Shown: positions 35,092-44,521 of the stretch, piece after piece
How the letters are laid out: every line of letters starts with the position of its first letter
How positions within the stretch are numbered: the first letter of the stretch is position 1
From: DATBJG01 sp963790545
GTDB lineage: Bacteria > Acidobacteriota > Vicinamibacteria > Vicinamibacterales > JAMQPK01
Length of the DNA stretch: 64,000 nt
Reading direction: 5' to 3'
Assembly: GCA_963790545.1 (NCBI GenBank)
Contig: CAWBPA010000012.1
Span: 50,194-114,193 of the forward strand
Position numbers and translations under genes: made by a program
Notes under the pieces: model-generated
Database searches by the model: none
Told to the model about the DNA's origin: nothing
What the model saw: only the letters and a program-made list of their open reading frames with translations

Positions 35092-36356
35092 CCTTTAATA
35101 CGCGCCAGCATTCGATCGAATTTCCCCACCACGACATCCCAGCGGTAATTGCGACGCACGTAGTCGCGCCCTTGCCGTCCCATGACGGCTCGCATCCGTC
35201 GATCCGCAAGGAGCAGGTTCAGGCACTCCACGAACTCGTCACGGTCGGCGTAAAAGAGACCGGCGTTGCTTCGCAGACAATGGTCGACAAGGACCGCGCT
35301 GCGGGCATTGGCCAGAACCGGCGTGCCCACCGAGAAGGCCTCGAGCGCCAAGAGCGACAGGCTTTCGTACGGCGAGGGAACGACGACAACCGTCGCCGCT
35401 TCCAGTGCCTGGAGTCGTTCCCGCTCTGACAGCAGGCCCGCAAACCGAATGAATGGCTCTTCGGGAAGCGGCATCAGCTTCACGCCCATCAGCACCAGCG
35501 ACGCGTCGCCGCCGGCGTTGACGTAGGCGCTGAAGTATTCGATCAGCTCTTCGCAGCCCTTACCCGGATCGATTCGACCACCGTAAAGCGCAAATGGCCC
35601 GTGGAGCCGGTGGCGGCGCCGGAACTGGGCCCCTTTGGCCGACAGGTGAGACGGCGCGCGCGAAGGTGCCGGTGGTTCTCCATCGGGTGCGGCGTCTTCT
35701 TGTCCTTCGAGGACCACGCGTTCTTCAACGTGATGGCCGGACTGTTGCGGCAGGTCCACGCCGCATCCGATCGTTTCTTCGGCGAGGGACCGAATCGAAA
35801 AATGGGTCGTCAGGAACTTCCGTTCGACCTCGGTGTAGTACGCGATACCCGCCGGAAGGCTGAACATCTCGCGGAAGATTCCCAGATGAATGGGTGGTTC
35901 GTCGTGCGCCGCCGGAACCAGGATGCTCCTGGCCGGGTCGATCGAGAGGCCGAGCACGGTCGGTGCGTACAAATATGTGAAGAACACCAGCGCGTCGTAG
36001 TGGCGATGATGCCGGTTCAGGTACTCGATGAGCGCTGGAGACCAGGGACCCTGTTGCTTGAGCCACTCCATCTCATCGGTGCGGTCGTGGGAGTGGTGGA
36101 AGATCCAGTCGGAGTAGCGGTCGAACGCGGCAATATCGCGCGTGTGCGCGTTGGCAAACCTGCGGACGGTCACGCCACGAATCCGGTCGTGTCCTTCCGG
36201 GTATTCGTTCTTCCAGGTGATGTAATCTTGCGCGCACGTCGTCAGCACCTCGATGTCGTGGCGCTGCACGAGGTGCTCCGCGAGCAGCCGGCACGCGTAC
36301 TCGGCCCCACCGAGAATCTCGGTCCCGTAGCGCTGGACGATGAACGCGAGCTTCAA
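35085..36356 (-). CDS. Glycosyltransferase family 4 protein
   Basis: 423 aa. A GT-B fold with the GT4 donor-site motif E-x7-E in PSPYESLSLLALEAF (about 340) and the GGRIDPGKGCEELIEYF start of the C-terminal Rossmann half. The N-terminus FIVQRYGTEILGGAEYACRLLAEHL contains the acceptor-side Gly loop. Nearly the same opening is found in the protein at 39109-40405, so the two are paralogues. The start is TTG, placed just after a GGGGTCTGACCCC palindrome (36359-36371). It probably adds one sugar to a cell-surface glycan; sugar and acceptor are unknown. Confidence 0.88.
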   Translation of the reverse strand: MKLAFIVQRYGTEILGGAEYACRLLAEHLVQRHDIEVLTTCAQDYITWKNEYPEGHDRIRGVTVRRFANAHTRDIAAFDRYSDWIFHHSHDRTDEMEWLKQQGPWSPALIEYLNRHHRHYDALVFFTYLYAPTVLGLSIDPARSILVPAAHDEPPIHLGIFREMFSLPAGIAYYTEVERKFLTTHFSIRSLAEETIGCGVDLPQQSGHHVEERVVLEGQEDAAPDGEPPAPSRAPSHLSAKGAQFRRRHRLHGPFALYGGRIDPGKGCEELIEYFSAYVNAGGDASLVLMGVKLMPLPEEPFIRFAGLLSERERLQALEAATVVVVPSPYESLSLLALEAFSVGTPVLANARSAVLVDHCLRSNAGLFYADRDEFVECLNLLLADRRMRAVMGRQGRDYVRRNYRWDVVVGKFDRMLARIKGG

Positions 36357-36358
36357 AT

Positions 36359-36371
36359 GGGGTCAGACCCC
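36359..36371. repeat. GGGGTC-T-GACCCC palindrome just upstream of a glycosyltransferase start
   Basis: Second copy of the 13-mer that overlaps the gpmI start; here it ends 2 nt upstream of the TTG start (minus strand, 36356). The same ATTTTTACGA flank follows on the plus strand. Confidence 0.85.
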
Positions 36372-36421
36372 ATTTTTACGAGAATCGTAAGCATACAAGC
36401 GATGCACACTCCATTTCGCAG

Positions 36422-36517
36422 GGCGGGCCTTGCTTTATAGGCCCGCCTGAAGCCGGGTCCAAAGAGCAGGACCGGCACGAATGTCCCCCGCCGTCGTAGC
36501 GCAGCCTTTAGGCCTGC
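36422..36517. repeat. Cluster of three dispersed palindromes
   Basis: 36422-36447 (arms GGCGGGCCT / AGGCCCGCC), 36452-36476 (GCCGGGTCC ... GGACCGGC, loop AAAGAGCA, the reverse orientation of the copy at 3723-3748) and 36501-36517 (GCAGCCTTTAGGCCTGC, imperfect, preceded by GTCGTAGC). They occupy the gap between two same-strand glycosyltransferase genes. Confidence 0.75.
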
Positions 36518-36530
36518 TAACGATGGGCAA

Positions 36531-37598
36531 CTACGACGCCGCGCTACGCACGATACCCTCGAGCCGCTGCTGAATGACCGAATCACCAAAGTCTGCGAGT
36601 CGGCGCCGCTGGCCGTCCAGGATCGGATCGCGCACGGCGTCATCGAATGTCAGCACACCAAGCAGCTCGGCGGCTCTCTCCAGATCTTTCGGCGAAAACT
36701 GCACGCCTGCTCCAGCAAGCGTGTCCGGGACGGCGCCGGCCGCGTAGGCCAGCACAGGCACGTCCATGGCCATGGCTTCGACGAGCGGCACGCAAAAGCC
36801 TTCGTGCTCGCTCAACGAGATGTACACGCTGGCAGACCGATAGTACGCGGCCAGCTCGGCATCGGGAACAGCCCCCACGAACAGGAAGCGCTCGGGTGGC
36901 ACGTCGTACTCCACCAGCAGTGCTCGAATCGTCGCGTAGTACCGCGGCACGGCATCAAAACGGCCGACGAAAATGAATCGATAGTACGCATCAACATAGC
37001 GCTTGTAGTGCTCTGCAAGCTTGATGTGATCCTCAATCCGCTTGTTGGGGGCCATACGCCCGACGAACAAGAAGTTCGCGAGCCCATCGTCCAAGATGTC
37101 GTCCAGCGCGGGGACCGGATCGGCTGCGGTGAGCCGTGCCGTGTTGACGGCAATTGGCATGACAGCGGTGTTGCCAAATCCGAGCTCCTCCAGCTCGCGA
37201 CGGTTGTACTCGGAATCGCCAAGTGCAAGATCCACGCGGCCGACGAGCGTGGCCAGTTCCTGACGGCCTAGAACCGCGAGTCGAAAAAGGGCCGGGTCAT
37301 ATGGCGCAAAGAACCGAGCGGGCGTCACGTTGTGGTACTGGAGTATGCGGCCGTGTGGCAGGCGGCCGAACTCTTCCGTCATGGGCGAGGGTAGCGCGTA
37401 GTGGAAAATCGTGAGGTCGCCGTCTCGCGCAGCCGGCTCTCGAAACGGCCGCACATCATCTCGCAGGTCATCATCCATCGTCATTGCAAAGAGCTCGGAC
37501 TGATGGCCCGCCTCACGAAGCAGATCGCGGACGCGCCGGGCGCTGTCCCCAATCGCGTCCCCCCGATGCGCCGCCGGGACCCATTGGTTGATGATCAA
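36531..37598 (-). CDS. Glycosyltransferase family 4 protein
   Basis: 355 aa. The opening MIINQWVPAAHRGDAIGDSARRVRDLLREAG fits a GT4 N-terminal Rossmann half, LFVGRMAPNKRIEDHIKLAEHY starts the C-terminal half, and SEHEGFCVPLVEAMAMDVPVLAY carries the E-x7-E donor-site motif. It closely resembles the neighbouring 37642-38934 product (DLALGDSEYNRRELEELGFG against DLALGDSEFNRQELEALGFA), indicating duplication. Likely part of the same glycan assembly set. Confidence 0.88.
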   Translation of the reverse strand: MIINQWVPAAHRGDAIGDSARRVRDLLREAGHQSELFAMTMDDDLRDDVRPFREPAARDGDLTIFHYALPSPMTEEFGRLPHGRILQYHNVTPARFFAPYDPALFRLAVLGRQELATLVGRVDLALGDSEYNRRELEELGFGNTAVMPIAVNTARLTAADPVPALDDILDDGLANFLFVGRMAPNKRIEDHIKLAEHYKRYVDAYYRFIFVGRFDAVPRYYATIRALLVEYDVPPERFLFVGAVPDAELAAYYRSASVYISLSEHEGFCVPLVEAMAMDVPVLAYAAGAVPDTLAGAGVQFSPKDLERAAELLGVLTFDDAVRDPILDGQRRRLADFGDSVIQQRLEGIVRSAAS

Positions 37599-37641
37599 AC
37601 GCCCCCCACCGTATTCGTGGCCGTTCCCCCACGAAAAGGCT

Positions 37642-38934
37642 TCACGCAGCGCCCTTTGCGATGAAACTTCCAGGGTGTGTTCGTGGCATATCTACGTCGC
37701 AAAATCCGACTGCCGGACGCCGGTCGTTGCCCGCGGATCGTCTGGCGCGAGCGGCAGCGCCTCGATAGGCCGCGGGCCTGAGCTGACGCAGCTCGTCCAT
37801 CTGCTCCGCCATTCGCATCTGGTCCCAGAAATCAAACGTCACGCGCGGCGGCTCTCGCCGTGGCGCCCGAGCGGTCTGTTCCACCGCCGACAGGAGAATG
37901 CCTGCAAAGTCCCTGGCCTTCATCCGTGCGAGCGCTGCGTCCTGGCTGCTGATCACCGCGTCGTAAACGCTGGCGTCCGACAGCACCGCGTCGACCAGAG
38001 CCGCAACCCGGGCCGGGGCGCGATCAGAATACAACACGCCTCCGCCGTCCATCGTGGCCGGCACCGCGGTGGCGGCATACGCCACCACGGGCACCTGCAG
38101 GTGAAACGCCTCGAGCAGGGGTACGCAGAATCCTTCGTGCTCGCTCGCGCAAAGAAACACGTCCGCAATCTCGTAGAACGCAACCAATTCCTCGTCCGAG
38201 ACGTGCCCGGTAAAGTGGACGTCGGGCGTGTTCAGCGCAGCCACGAGCTGCTGCAGCATCGACAGATACCGCTCGAAGCCTCCGTAGGAGCCGACGAGCA
38301 AAAGCCGTGAGCGTGGGTTGAACTCGCGCTTGTAGACGTCAAAGATTCGGATGAGATTCTCGAACCGCTTGTTGGGAATGACCCGTCCCACAAAAAGAAG
38401 GTTCGTCCAGTCATCGTCGAACTGGCTGGCCAGGAGTCGATCGGGCTCGTGCTCGAGGTGACTGAAGTTGGGCACGACTGGCAGAACACCGGTGGGCGCA
38501 AATCCCAGCGCCTCGAGCTCCTGACGGTTGAACTCGGAATCGCCCAGCGCAAGATCGCATCGCGCGGGATACGCCTTCAGCTCGCGAAGCCCCTTGAAAC
38601 ACAGCTCGACCAGCAGTTTGTGCACATCCACGAAGTACTGCGGCGGCGTAATGTTGTGATACACGAGAATCATGCGATCCGGCAGCGCGTACGCGATACG
38701 CGACGCCCGTGAGCCGATAGAAAAGTGGTGAATCAGGATGTTGTCGGGTCTGCTGGCGCTCGTCAGCTCGCGGTAGTCGCGCGTCAGGGACTCGAGCCGT
38801 GGATCGGCCGTCTGCACGAAAATATCCGACTCGAATCCGGCGCCCCGCAGCACGCGCTGGATGCCAATCACCTCGTGACCGATGGCATCACCATAGCCGA
38901 GGGTCGCGAGCACCTGATGAACCTTGAAAGGCAT
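37642..38934 (-). CDS. Glycosyltransferase family 4 protein
   Basis: 430 aa. Same family as the previous gene, with LFVGRVIPNKRFENLIRIFDVYK and the donor-site motif SEHEGFCVPLLEAFHLQVPVVAY. The N-terminus is MPFKVHQVLATLGYGDAIGHEVIGIQRVLRG, with HHFSIGSRASRIAYALPDRMILVYHNITP downstream. The last 60 residues (after TFDFWDQMRMAEQMDELR) are Arg/Ala-rich and not conserved-looking. 43 nt from the next glycosyltransferase, so co-transcribed. Confidence 0.88.
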   Translation of the reverse strand: MPFKVHQVLATLGYGDAIGHEVIGIQRVLRGAGFESDIFVQTADPRLESLTRDYRELTSASRPDNILIHHFSIGSRASRIAYALPDRMILVYHNITPPQYFVDVHKLLVELCFKGLRELKAYPARCDLALGDSEFNRQELEALGFAPTGVLPVVPNFSHLEHEPDRLLASQFDDDWTNLLFVGRVIPNKRFENLIRIFDVYKREFNPRSRLLLVGSYGGFERYLSMLQQLVAALNTPDVHFTGHVSDEELVAFYEIADVFLCASEHEGFCVPLLEAFHLQVPVVAYAATAVPATMDGGGVLYSDRAPARVAALVDAVLSDASVYDAVISSQDAALARMKARDFAGILLSAVEQTARAPRREPPRVTFDFWDQMRMAEQMDELRQLRPAAYRGAAARARRSAGNDRRPAVGFCDVDMPRTHPGSFIAKGAA

Positions 38935-38939
38935 TTGTT

Positions 38940-39108
38940 GATTTCAGATCTGTGAATTGTGAATCGTTGGTGATTTACGAGTGGCGATCCGCGATTTTCC
39001 AGACCGGGCAGTCTCAAATCACAGATCACCAGTCGCTAATAAATCACCAATCACAACTCACCAAATCACCATCGATTCACTAATCACAACTCACTAATCG
39101 CTAAATGT
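38940..39108. repeat. AT-rich degenerate repeat block between glycosyltransferase genes
   Basis: Unlike its high-GC surroundings this gap is made of short imperfect units such as AATCACAACTCACTAATC, AAATCACCAATCACAACTC and TGATTTACGAGTGGCG, partly in inverted orientation (AATTGTGAATCGTTGGTGATTT at the left against AAATCACCAATCACAA on the right). No gene seen. A long imperfect stem is possible. Confidence 0.6.
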
Positions 39109-40405
39109 TCAGCTCAGTACAGGTCCATTGGGGATTTGCGCCAGGATGTCCTTGGCTGGCGGCAGCACGCGACGGCGGCGCGCCAACCACCCTGGCAAGG
39201 GCGTGACCTCGCGCGGGCGTACACCGGCCACATCTTCAGCCTTCAGCGCTTCGAGCATCGTGAGGTACTTCCGCTCGATCACCGGCCAGTCGTAGTGCCG
39301 ACGGTAGAACACGCGACCGTTCATGCCGAGCGCTTCGGCAAGCAACGCATTTTCGGCAATCGACCGCGAGCGCCTCCCCGAATTCCTCGTACGTCTCGTA
39401 AAAGAGCCCGGCGTTGCTTCGGATGCACTGCCCCTTGAGGACCTCGCAGCGTCCGTTTGCAAGGACCGGACGTCCCAGCGCCCAGGCCTCGAGCGCCACC
39501 ATCGACAGGCTTTCGTAGTACCAGGGCATGATCAGCACCTCAGCGGCAGCAATCGCATCGAACTTGTCTTCATCAGACAAAAATCCGAGATGCCGGATCC
39601 GCGGGTCCTTCGGTACCTCGAGAACCGCATGTCCAATCAGCACCAGCGTCAAGGCTGCGCGACGCGCTCTCGTATAACGCAAAAAGAATTCAAACAGCTC
39701 ACGGCACCCTTTGTTTTCGTCAATTCTGCCCACGTAAATGGCGAATCGTCCGTTGATGCCATACTTGGCCCGGAAGCGCATCGGGTCGGGTCGTGGCGGT
39801 ACATCCGAGCCAATCCCCACCACCACACCTGGCACCTCGTCGTTGCTCGTGGCCGCCGTAATCATCGCGCGCTCTTCCGGGCTGTTGTACATGAGCGCAC
39901 GCACGCCGCGGAACACCGGTCCGAAGAGCGACAACCCGATGACTTCGTCCCGCTCGGCCGTCGGGACGAGCAGGGCACGTGAACCGACCGCGTGAATGCC
40001 ATGGAACGAGTGATAGTAGCGGTAGCTGAAGAACAGAAAGAAATCGTAGGCATCCCGCATCGAGCGCAGGTGCTTCACCAGCGCCCGGCTCGCCGGACCT
40101 TCACTGTCCAGCCAGGCCAGCTCGTCATCCTGTGAATGCGGCTGTTCGAAGACCTGCGTGGATCGCCGTGCGAACAGCTTCACGTTCCGTTCGCGCTCGA
40201 CCGGGAATCGATGCACCGTCAGCCCGTGAACCTCGTCGCGCCCCCGAGGCAGCTCGTTCCGCCAGGTGACATAGTCCACGGCGCAGGTCGTCATGACCTC
40301 GACGTCGGCGTGGCGAGCCAGATGTTCGGCAATGTAGCGCGCGTGAAGTTCGGCGCCGCCGTTGATGTTCGCGCCGTAGCGCTGCACGACGACCGCAAGC
40401 TTCAC
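39109..40405 (-). CDS. Glycosyltransferase family 4 protein, frame broken near 39365
   Basis: The first frame (from the GTG at 40405) reads MKLAVVVQRYGANINGGAELHARYIAEHL, with YVGRIDENKGCRELFEFFLRY and the donor motif YESLSMVALEAWALG. After YETYEEFGEALA the frame is lost; SIAENALLAEALGMNGRVFYRRHYDWPVIERKYLTML continues in the +1 frame to a stop at 39109. One extra base in the CTCGCGGTCG region (about 39360-39368) explains it. Repaired length is about 431 aa, like its paralogue at 35085-36356. The start overlaps the end of the upstream gene if that gene's frame is corrected. Confidence 0.82.
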
Positions 40406-41300
40406 TGGTCGGTGGGAAACGGGCCACCATCCGAGCCTTCGGGCTCCGAATCTGGCGTGGAATCGTCCGTGGCAGCGTCAAAACCGGCGAGTCGCTCTCT
40501 TCGAGCGCACGGGGCTCAGCACTGCCCGGCGGTGAGGCCGCCTGAACAGCGGCGATTGGCGTGGCTCCGCGACCTCGCCGTCCGCGTCTCCTCCTGCGCC
40601 GCCGGCGGGGCGCGGTTTCCGGCTGATTCGCGTCTCCCGAGGGCGCCGGTGCCTGACCGGCGACAGGTTGTGGACCCGCGGTGGCAATCTGGAGGTTGGA
40701 CTGCGCACGAACGCGCTCTCGCGGTGTCGCGGCCCCCGGTCGATACTGGACCACCCCTTCGAGTGCCCGGGCGCGTCGTTCATCGAAATCGAGGCGGCTC
40801 GACAGCGACTCCACGCGCATTTTCAGGTTCTTGACCTCGATCCCCAGGCGAGTGGTTTCCAGAACGAGATTGTGAATCACCTCGTAATAGAGCGCGTCCA
40901 GCTCGTCGCGGTTGTCGGTTCGCTGCAGGTAGATCTCGTTGATCTTCGCCTGGCGGTGGAGGACGTCGGTCAGCGTTGTCGGGTTGAAAAACAGCTTCAG
41001 GATGGGTTTCAGCAGCCGGCGAATCAGCCGAACCGGCGCGCGGCTCGAGTCGAAGAGGGTGTTCTCTTCAAAGGCGTAAGTGGGGGGCGGCGGTCCGCCA
41101 CTTCGCTGGCGTCGAAACTGCTCGACCAGGTCGGAACGGATGCCCTTGGGGTCGAGGAATTTCTCGAGCTTGACCGATGCGAGCTCCTGAATCTGCTCTT
41201 CGGTGTAATCCACGCCGCGCTTTTCGCGAATGCGCGCCCGAATCTGGCGCATGATCTGCTCGACGTCGACGGCATCGGTGCGGATGTTGAATTCAGCCAT
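40402..41300 (-). CDS. Coiled-coil protein of unknown function, frame probably broken near 40465
   Basis: Opens MAEFNIRTDAVDVEQIMRQIRARIREKRGVDY. Residues 1-80 carry a charged helix and a short motif also found in proteins of polysaccharide loci; 110-185 is helical (ALYYEVIHNLVLETTRLGIEVKNLKMRVESLSSRLDFDERR), probably a coiled coil; 215-250 is disordered with an Arg-rich block (APRRRRRRRRGRRGRGA). As written the frame runs to 40125, antisense-like and Arg-rich, inside the next gene. A one-base shift near 40465 would instead give an acidic end (DDSTPDSEPEGSDGGPFPTDQ split by nothing else) and a stop overlapping the next gene's GTG (GTGA), which is far more natural, so I use that end. Confidence 0.6.
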
Positions 41301-41319
41301 AGAAAAACAAAATTCTTAC

Positions 41320-41373
41320 CACGGAGAACACAGAGGCCACAGAGTTCGCATTTCTCCGTGCTCGTCTCTGTGG
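41320..41373. repeat. Interleaved inverted repeats
   Basis: CACGGAGAA (41320-41328) pairs with TTCTCCGTG (41352-41360), and CCACAGAG (41337-41344) pairs with CTCTGTGG (41366-41373). The two stems interleave, so they cannot both nest; on RNA they could form a pseudoknot. Lies in the 89-nt gap between the DUF362 and coiled-coil genes. Confidence 0.65.
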
Positions 41374-41389
41374 TTGTTTGCTGTGGCGC

Positions 41390-42659
41390 TCACTGTGCCG
41401 CTCTCCGTCTTCGCATCGCGAATTCAGGTGCCTCTTTCAGACACGTGCCGAGAATGCCCAACGATCGGACCAGCGCTTTGAACCCGGTCCGGCGCACTTC
41501 CGCGACAGGGCCGCTCACGACAGGATAGCCGCGCGCGTCTGGAACTACTCGCTCCCAGTTGCGGAAGAGCCGTCCCCAGGGGCTTTCGAGCGCTTCCCGC
41601 ATCAACGACTTGGCCTTCATCGGATACCAGAAACTGTCGTGATAGACGACGCTGGCAATGTAAGCCCAGGGTGCCAGCACGGTCTTCAGGGACCATTCGA
41701 CTGGCTTGCGCCAAGGCCCCCAATAGATCTTGTGCTGCATGCGTGCCGCGAACGTCATCTTGCGGAACGGTCCCACGAACTGCCAATTCTCGTTGGCCGC
41801 CGACGTGTCTCCGACAACCTCGATATCACGCGGGTCACCGCAGCCCAATCCGAGATCGTGTGCCAGACGGATGAACTTGATCGACAGCGGGTCCATCCCC
41901 ATCAGCTTTGCCGCCACCGCGTCGATCGCCACCTGATCGGCGCTCGCCAGAATCACGTTCTTGACGTGAGGGATCATGCAGCGTGGTCCTGGACCGTCGC
42001 CGGCAAACGTCCCGTCCATGACGGCAAAGATCCCGCGGTGGATCTTTTTCTGAATCATCAGCAGATCGACGAGCGTTTCGTGTATGACCGGATGTGTCCA
42101 GTGCCGCTTCTCGTTGAGCAGGCCGCCGAAGGCGTTCTTCATCGCCCCCGTCATCGTCGTAAACACGTGCGTCTTCACTGTGGGCAGGTGGATGATGTTC
42201 TCGCCCACGAACCGCCGCGGGATCATGAAACCAGCGGGATAGACATCATTCAAACAGAGGAATTTCCGGGTCAGATCCCCGACCGCCTCCCGCACGTCCA
42301 TCCACTCTTCGGTTTCATAAATGTGGATGTTCCGCAGGCCGTGCGACTCGACGACCGGCAGCTGCTTGTTTTCGCGCTCGCCCAGATGGGCGTCAATGAC
42401 GACCGTGCGATTGTGGCAGCCGTGGATCAGGTCAGGACGATATCCGTCCCGTTTCATTGCCCGGACGACCCCATCGAGCTGCCACGGCGTGGATCGAGCT
42501 GCCTGGAAAGAAGAAGTGCCACGAGATGTTGATCTTGAGGGCGGTGTCCACGTCCTTGGCAATGACGTCCTGGTACCCGGCCAGGTTCATCAGCGTGTGG
42601 TAGTCCTCGAGGACGGTTTCGGGACGGGTCCTCAGAACGGCCACGACCGGTTTCCGCAT
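41390..42659 (-). CDS. DUF362-domain protein, frame broken near 42494
   Basis: The true N-terminus is MRKPVVAVLRTRPETVLEDYHTLMNLAG from the ATG at 42659. After ISWHFFFPGSSI the frame shifts by +1 and resumes as TPWQLDGVVRAMKRDGYRPDLIHGCHNRTVVIDAH; removing one C of ATCCACG (about 42490-42496) restores a protein of about 422 aa. DUF362 motifs are visible: IIHLPTVKTHVFTTMTGAMKNAFGGL and ASADQVAIDAVAAKLMGMDPLSIKFI. No ferredoxin-type cysteine cluster is present, unlike many DUF362 proteins. Function of the family is unknown; its place in a glycan locus is suggestive only. Confidence 0.8.
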
Positions 42660-42693
42660 ACTCGGCCATTGTATTGCAGAATTGCAGGATTGC

Positions 42694-42766
42694 AGGGCCG
42701 AACGATCCGAACGAGTCCTGAACGACCCGAACGACTCCGAACGATCCGAACGATTCGAACGATCTA
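42694..42766. repeat. Degenerate 9-10 bp tandem repeat (CCGAACGAT type)
   Basis: About eight units of the form CCGAACGAT / CCGAACGAC / CTGAACGAC / TCGAACGAT between the DUF362 start and the UbiA stop. The reverse-complement unit (GTTCGGACC / CGTTCGGG) forms a similar tandem at 56411-56466 after purL. Such short tandems are often polymorphic in length. Confidence 0.7.
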
Positions 42767-43631
42767 CGGATAAATCAGCAGGACGACTGTGATCGCCCAG
42801 ACTGCCACGCATGCCAGCAATGGGCGATCGGTGAGGAACAGATCTGAAGGGGACCCGCCTCCTTTCTGATGCACCAGATAGAGGTAGCGGAAGATCCCGT
42901 AGAGCGGGAACGGGATTGTCAGCTCGAGCCACCGGGTGCCGAGACGTGCAGCCGTACCGGCGTCGATGGTATAGAGGATGTAACTCATCAAGGTCGTGGC
43001 GGTCACAATCCCAATCATTTGATCGAGGAGGTACGGGCTGTATTCCCCGAGGATCGGGCGATGTCCCGCTGCATCCTCGGCAAGGAGCACGAGCTCGTGG
43101 CGGCGTTTGCTGAGCGCGAGGAACAACGCCAGCAGGATCGTGCACACCAGCAGCCACTGACTGACCGGCACGTCGGCTGCGACACCTCCCGCCACGGCGC
43201 GCAGCTCGAACCCCATCGCAATCGTCAGCACATCCAGAATCACGATGTGCTTCAGCACGAGGGAATAGAGCGTGAGCAGGACGACATACGTCAGACCGAT
43301 CAGGCCGAGGCGGCTGGACACCCAGAACGACCATCCCAGGGCCAGCGCTGCGAGCACAGCGGCCGCGACAAGGGCCGCGCGCACGCTAAGGGCGCCCGAC
43401 GCCACGGGCCGCGTGCGCTTCACCGGATGTCGGCGGTCCTGATCCCGATCGATGACGTCGTTGACGAGGTAGATGGCGCTCGAAAGCGCACAAAAAGCGA
43501 AGAACGTCCCAAGCGTGCGCAACGTCGCCATGGCACGAACAGACGTTGGCCGAAGATCAGCGCGGCGAAGATGATGAGATTCTTCGTCCACTGACTCGGC
43601 CGAAGGGCGTGAAACAGGCTGCTGATGGTGA
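42764..43631 (-). CDS. UbiA-family prenyltransferase, probably decaprenyl-phosphate phosphoribosyltransferase; frame broken near 43540
   Basis: Main frame from about 43535 down to 42764: TLGTFFAFCALSSAIYLVNDVIDRDQDRRHPVKRTRPVASG carries the first Asp-rich motif (NDxxDxxxD) of UbiA enzymes, followed by six to seven hydrophobic helices. The expected N-terminus (SSLFHALRPSQWTKNLIIFAALIFGQRLFV) is upstream in another frame, so one base is missing or two are extra near 43540. RPSQWTKN and RHPVKRTRPVASG are typical of DPPR synthases, which attach phosphoribose to a polyprenyl phosphate to make a lipid-linked pentose donor. No ATG or GTG opens the upstream part; it begins within 30 nt of the STAS stop, so the start is unresolved. 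It fits the glycan locus. Confidence 0.78.
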
Positions 43632-43644
43632 GAGCTTTAGCTGA

Positions 43645-43995
43645 CTAAGCGCTTGCCGAGTTGAAACTCTTCACGACTTCGCTCTCGGTGTCGAAGGTCT
43701 CGAAGACGGTCAGCAACTTCGTAATCGACAGCAAGTCCTCGATACGCTTCGTCAAGTGGAGCAGCTTGAGGCTGCCTCCCTGACGGCTGACGGTGGTGTA
43801 CGTGCGGACGATTTCACCGAGCCCCGCGCTGTCGATGTAGGGGACGTGCTCGAGGTTCAGCACGAGTTTCTTGTAGCCCTGGAGCAGGAGACTGTTGATT
43901 TTGTCCTTCAGAAGCTCGTCCCCTTCGCCCAGTGTCATGCGGCCCTTGAGGTCCAGAATCATGATGTCGCCGGAGGTTCGTTCGTTGATCTCCAT
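43645..43995 (-). CDS. STAS-domain anti-sigma factor antagonist
   Basis: 116 aa. Single STAS domain: IMILDLKGRMTLGEGDELLKDKI, then KLVLNLEHVPYIDSAGLGEIVRTYTT, with the phosphorylatable Ser56 in the DSAG motif. It is the SpoIIAA/RsbV type, which releases a sigma factor or other partner from an RsbW-like kinase when unphosphorylated. No RsbW-like gene is visible next to it. It is upstream of, and perhaps coupled to, the UbiA gene (gap under 30 nt). Confidence 0.9.
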   Translation of the reverse strand: MEINERTSGDIMILDLKGRMTLGEGDELLKDKINSLLLQGYKKLVLNLEHVPYIDSAGLGEIVRTYTTVSRQGGSLKLLHLTKRIEDLLSITKLLTVFETFDTESEVVKSFNSASA

Positions 43996-44109
43996 CGCCG
44001 GTCTTCTCCTCTAGGGCCTGGTTGTCGCAGCGGGTGCCGAATCTCCCGGATCCGGCAGCAAAGCCCGTCATCTTAAACGCCAAAGGGGGGAGGCGTCAAC
44101 GCGCTCGCC

Positions 44110-44138
44110 CCAAAAAAAGGGGCGCCTTTCGGGCGCCC
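44110..44138 (-). terminator. Rho-independent terminator of the zinc-ribbon/rpsU unit
   Basis: On the minus strand: stem AGGGGCGCC / GGCGCCCCT with a CGAAA loop, directly followed by seven T. This is the cleanest intrinsic terminator in the window. It lies 55 nt after the stop of the zinc-ribbon gene (44193). A second small palindrome CCGGGC-GTA-GCCCGG sits between them at 44165-44179. Confidence 0.9.
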
Positions 44139-44192
44139 CTCTGTGACTGAACGCGACGGTCCCACCGGGCGTAGCCCGGAGGGTTGCTTAGA

Positions 44193-44498
44193 CTAGGCCC
44201 CGCCGGCCCCAGCAAATTTCCGCTGCTGGAAGCACTCCTTGCAGAAGACCGGTCGCCCCTGCGTGGGCTTGAACGGCACCGTTGTTTCCTTCCCGCAAGC
44301 TGAGCAGTTGGTGGTGGTTTCGACCCGTTCTCGAACGATCGGACCGGCTGGCCGGGCAGCACGCTTCGCCTTGCAGCTCTTGCACCGCTTCGGCTCGTTC
44401 TTGAAGTTCTTGTCCGCGAAGAACAGTTGCTCGCCGGCCGTCCAGGTGAATTCCGTTCCACAATCCACGCACGTCAGGCTTTTGTCTTGGAACTCCAT
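44193..44498 (-). CDS. Small protein with two CxxC zinc-ribbon motifs pairs
   Basis: 101 aa. The N-terminal half (LTCVDCGTEFTWTAGEQLFFADKNF, then PKRCKSCKAKR) is a zf-trcl-type ribbon with Cys at 10, 13, 39 and 42; the C-terminal half has another four Cys (NCSACGKETTVPF ... FCKECFQQR), as in CxxC-x20-CxxC proteins. Probable zinc binding with a nucleic-acid or protein-binding role; such genes are common next to ribosomal or cold-shock genes. It follows rpsU with a 23-nt gap on the same strand and is ended by the terminator at 44110-44138. Confidence 0.85.
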   Translation of the reverse strand: MEFQDKSLTCVDCGTEFTWTAGEQLFFADKNFKNEPKRCKSCKAKRAARPAGPIVRERVETTTNCSACGKETTVPFKPTQGRPVFCKECFQQRKFAGAGGA

Positions 44499-44521
44499 TG
44501 GTCAGCCCCTTGTACGAACCA

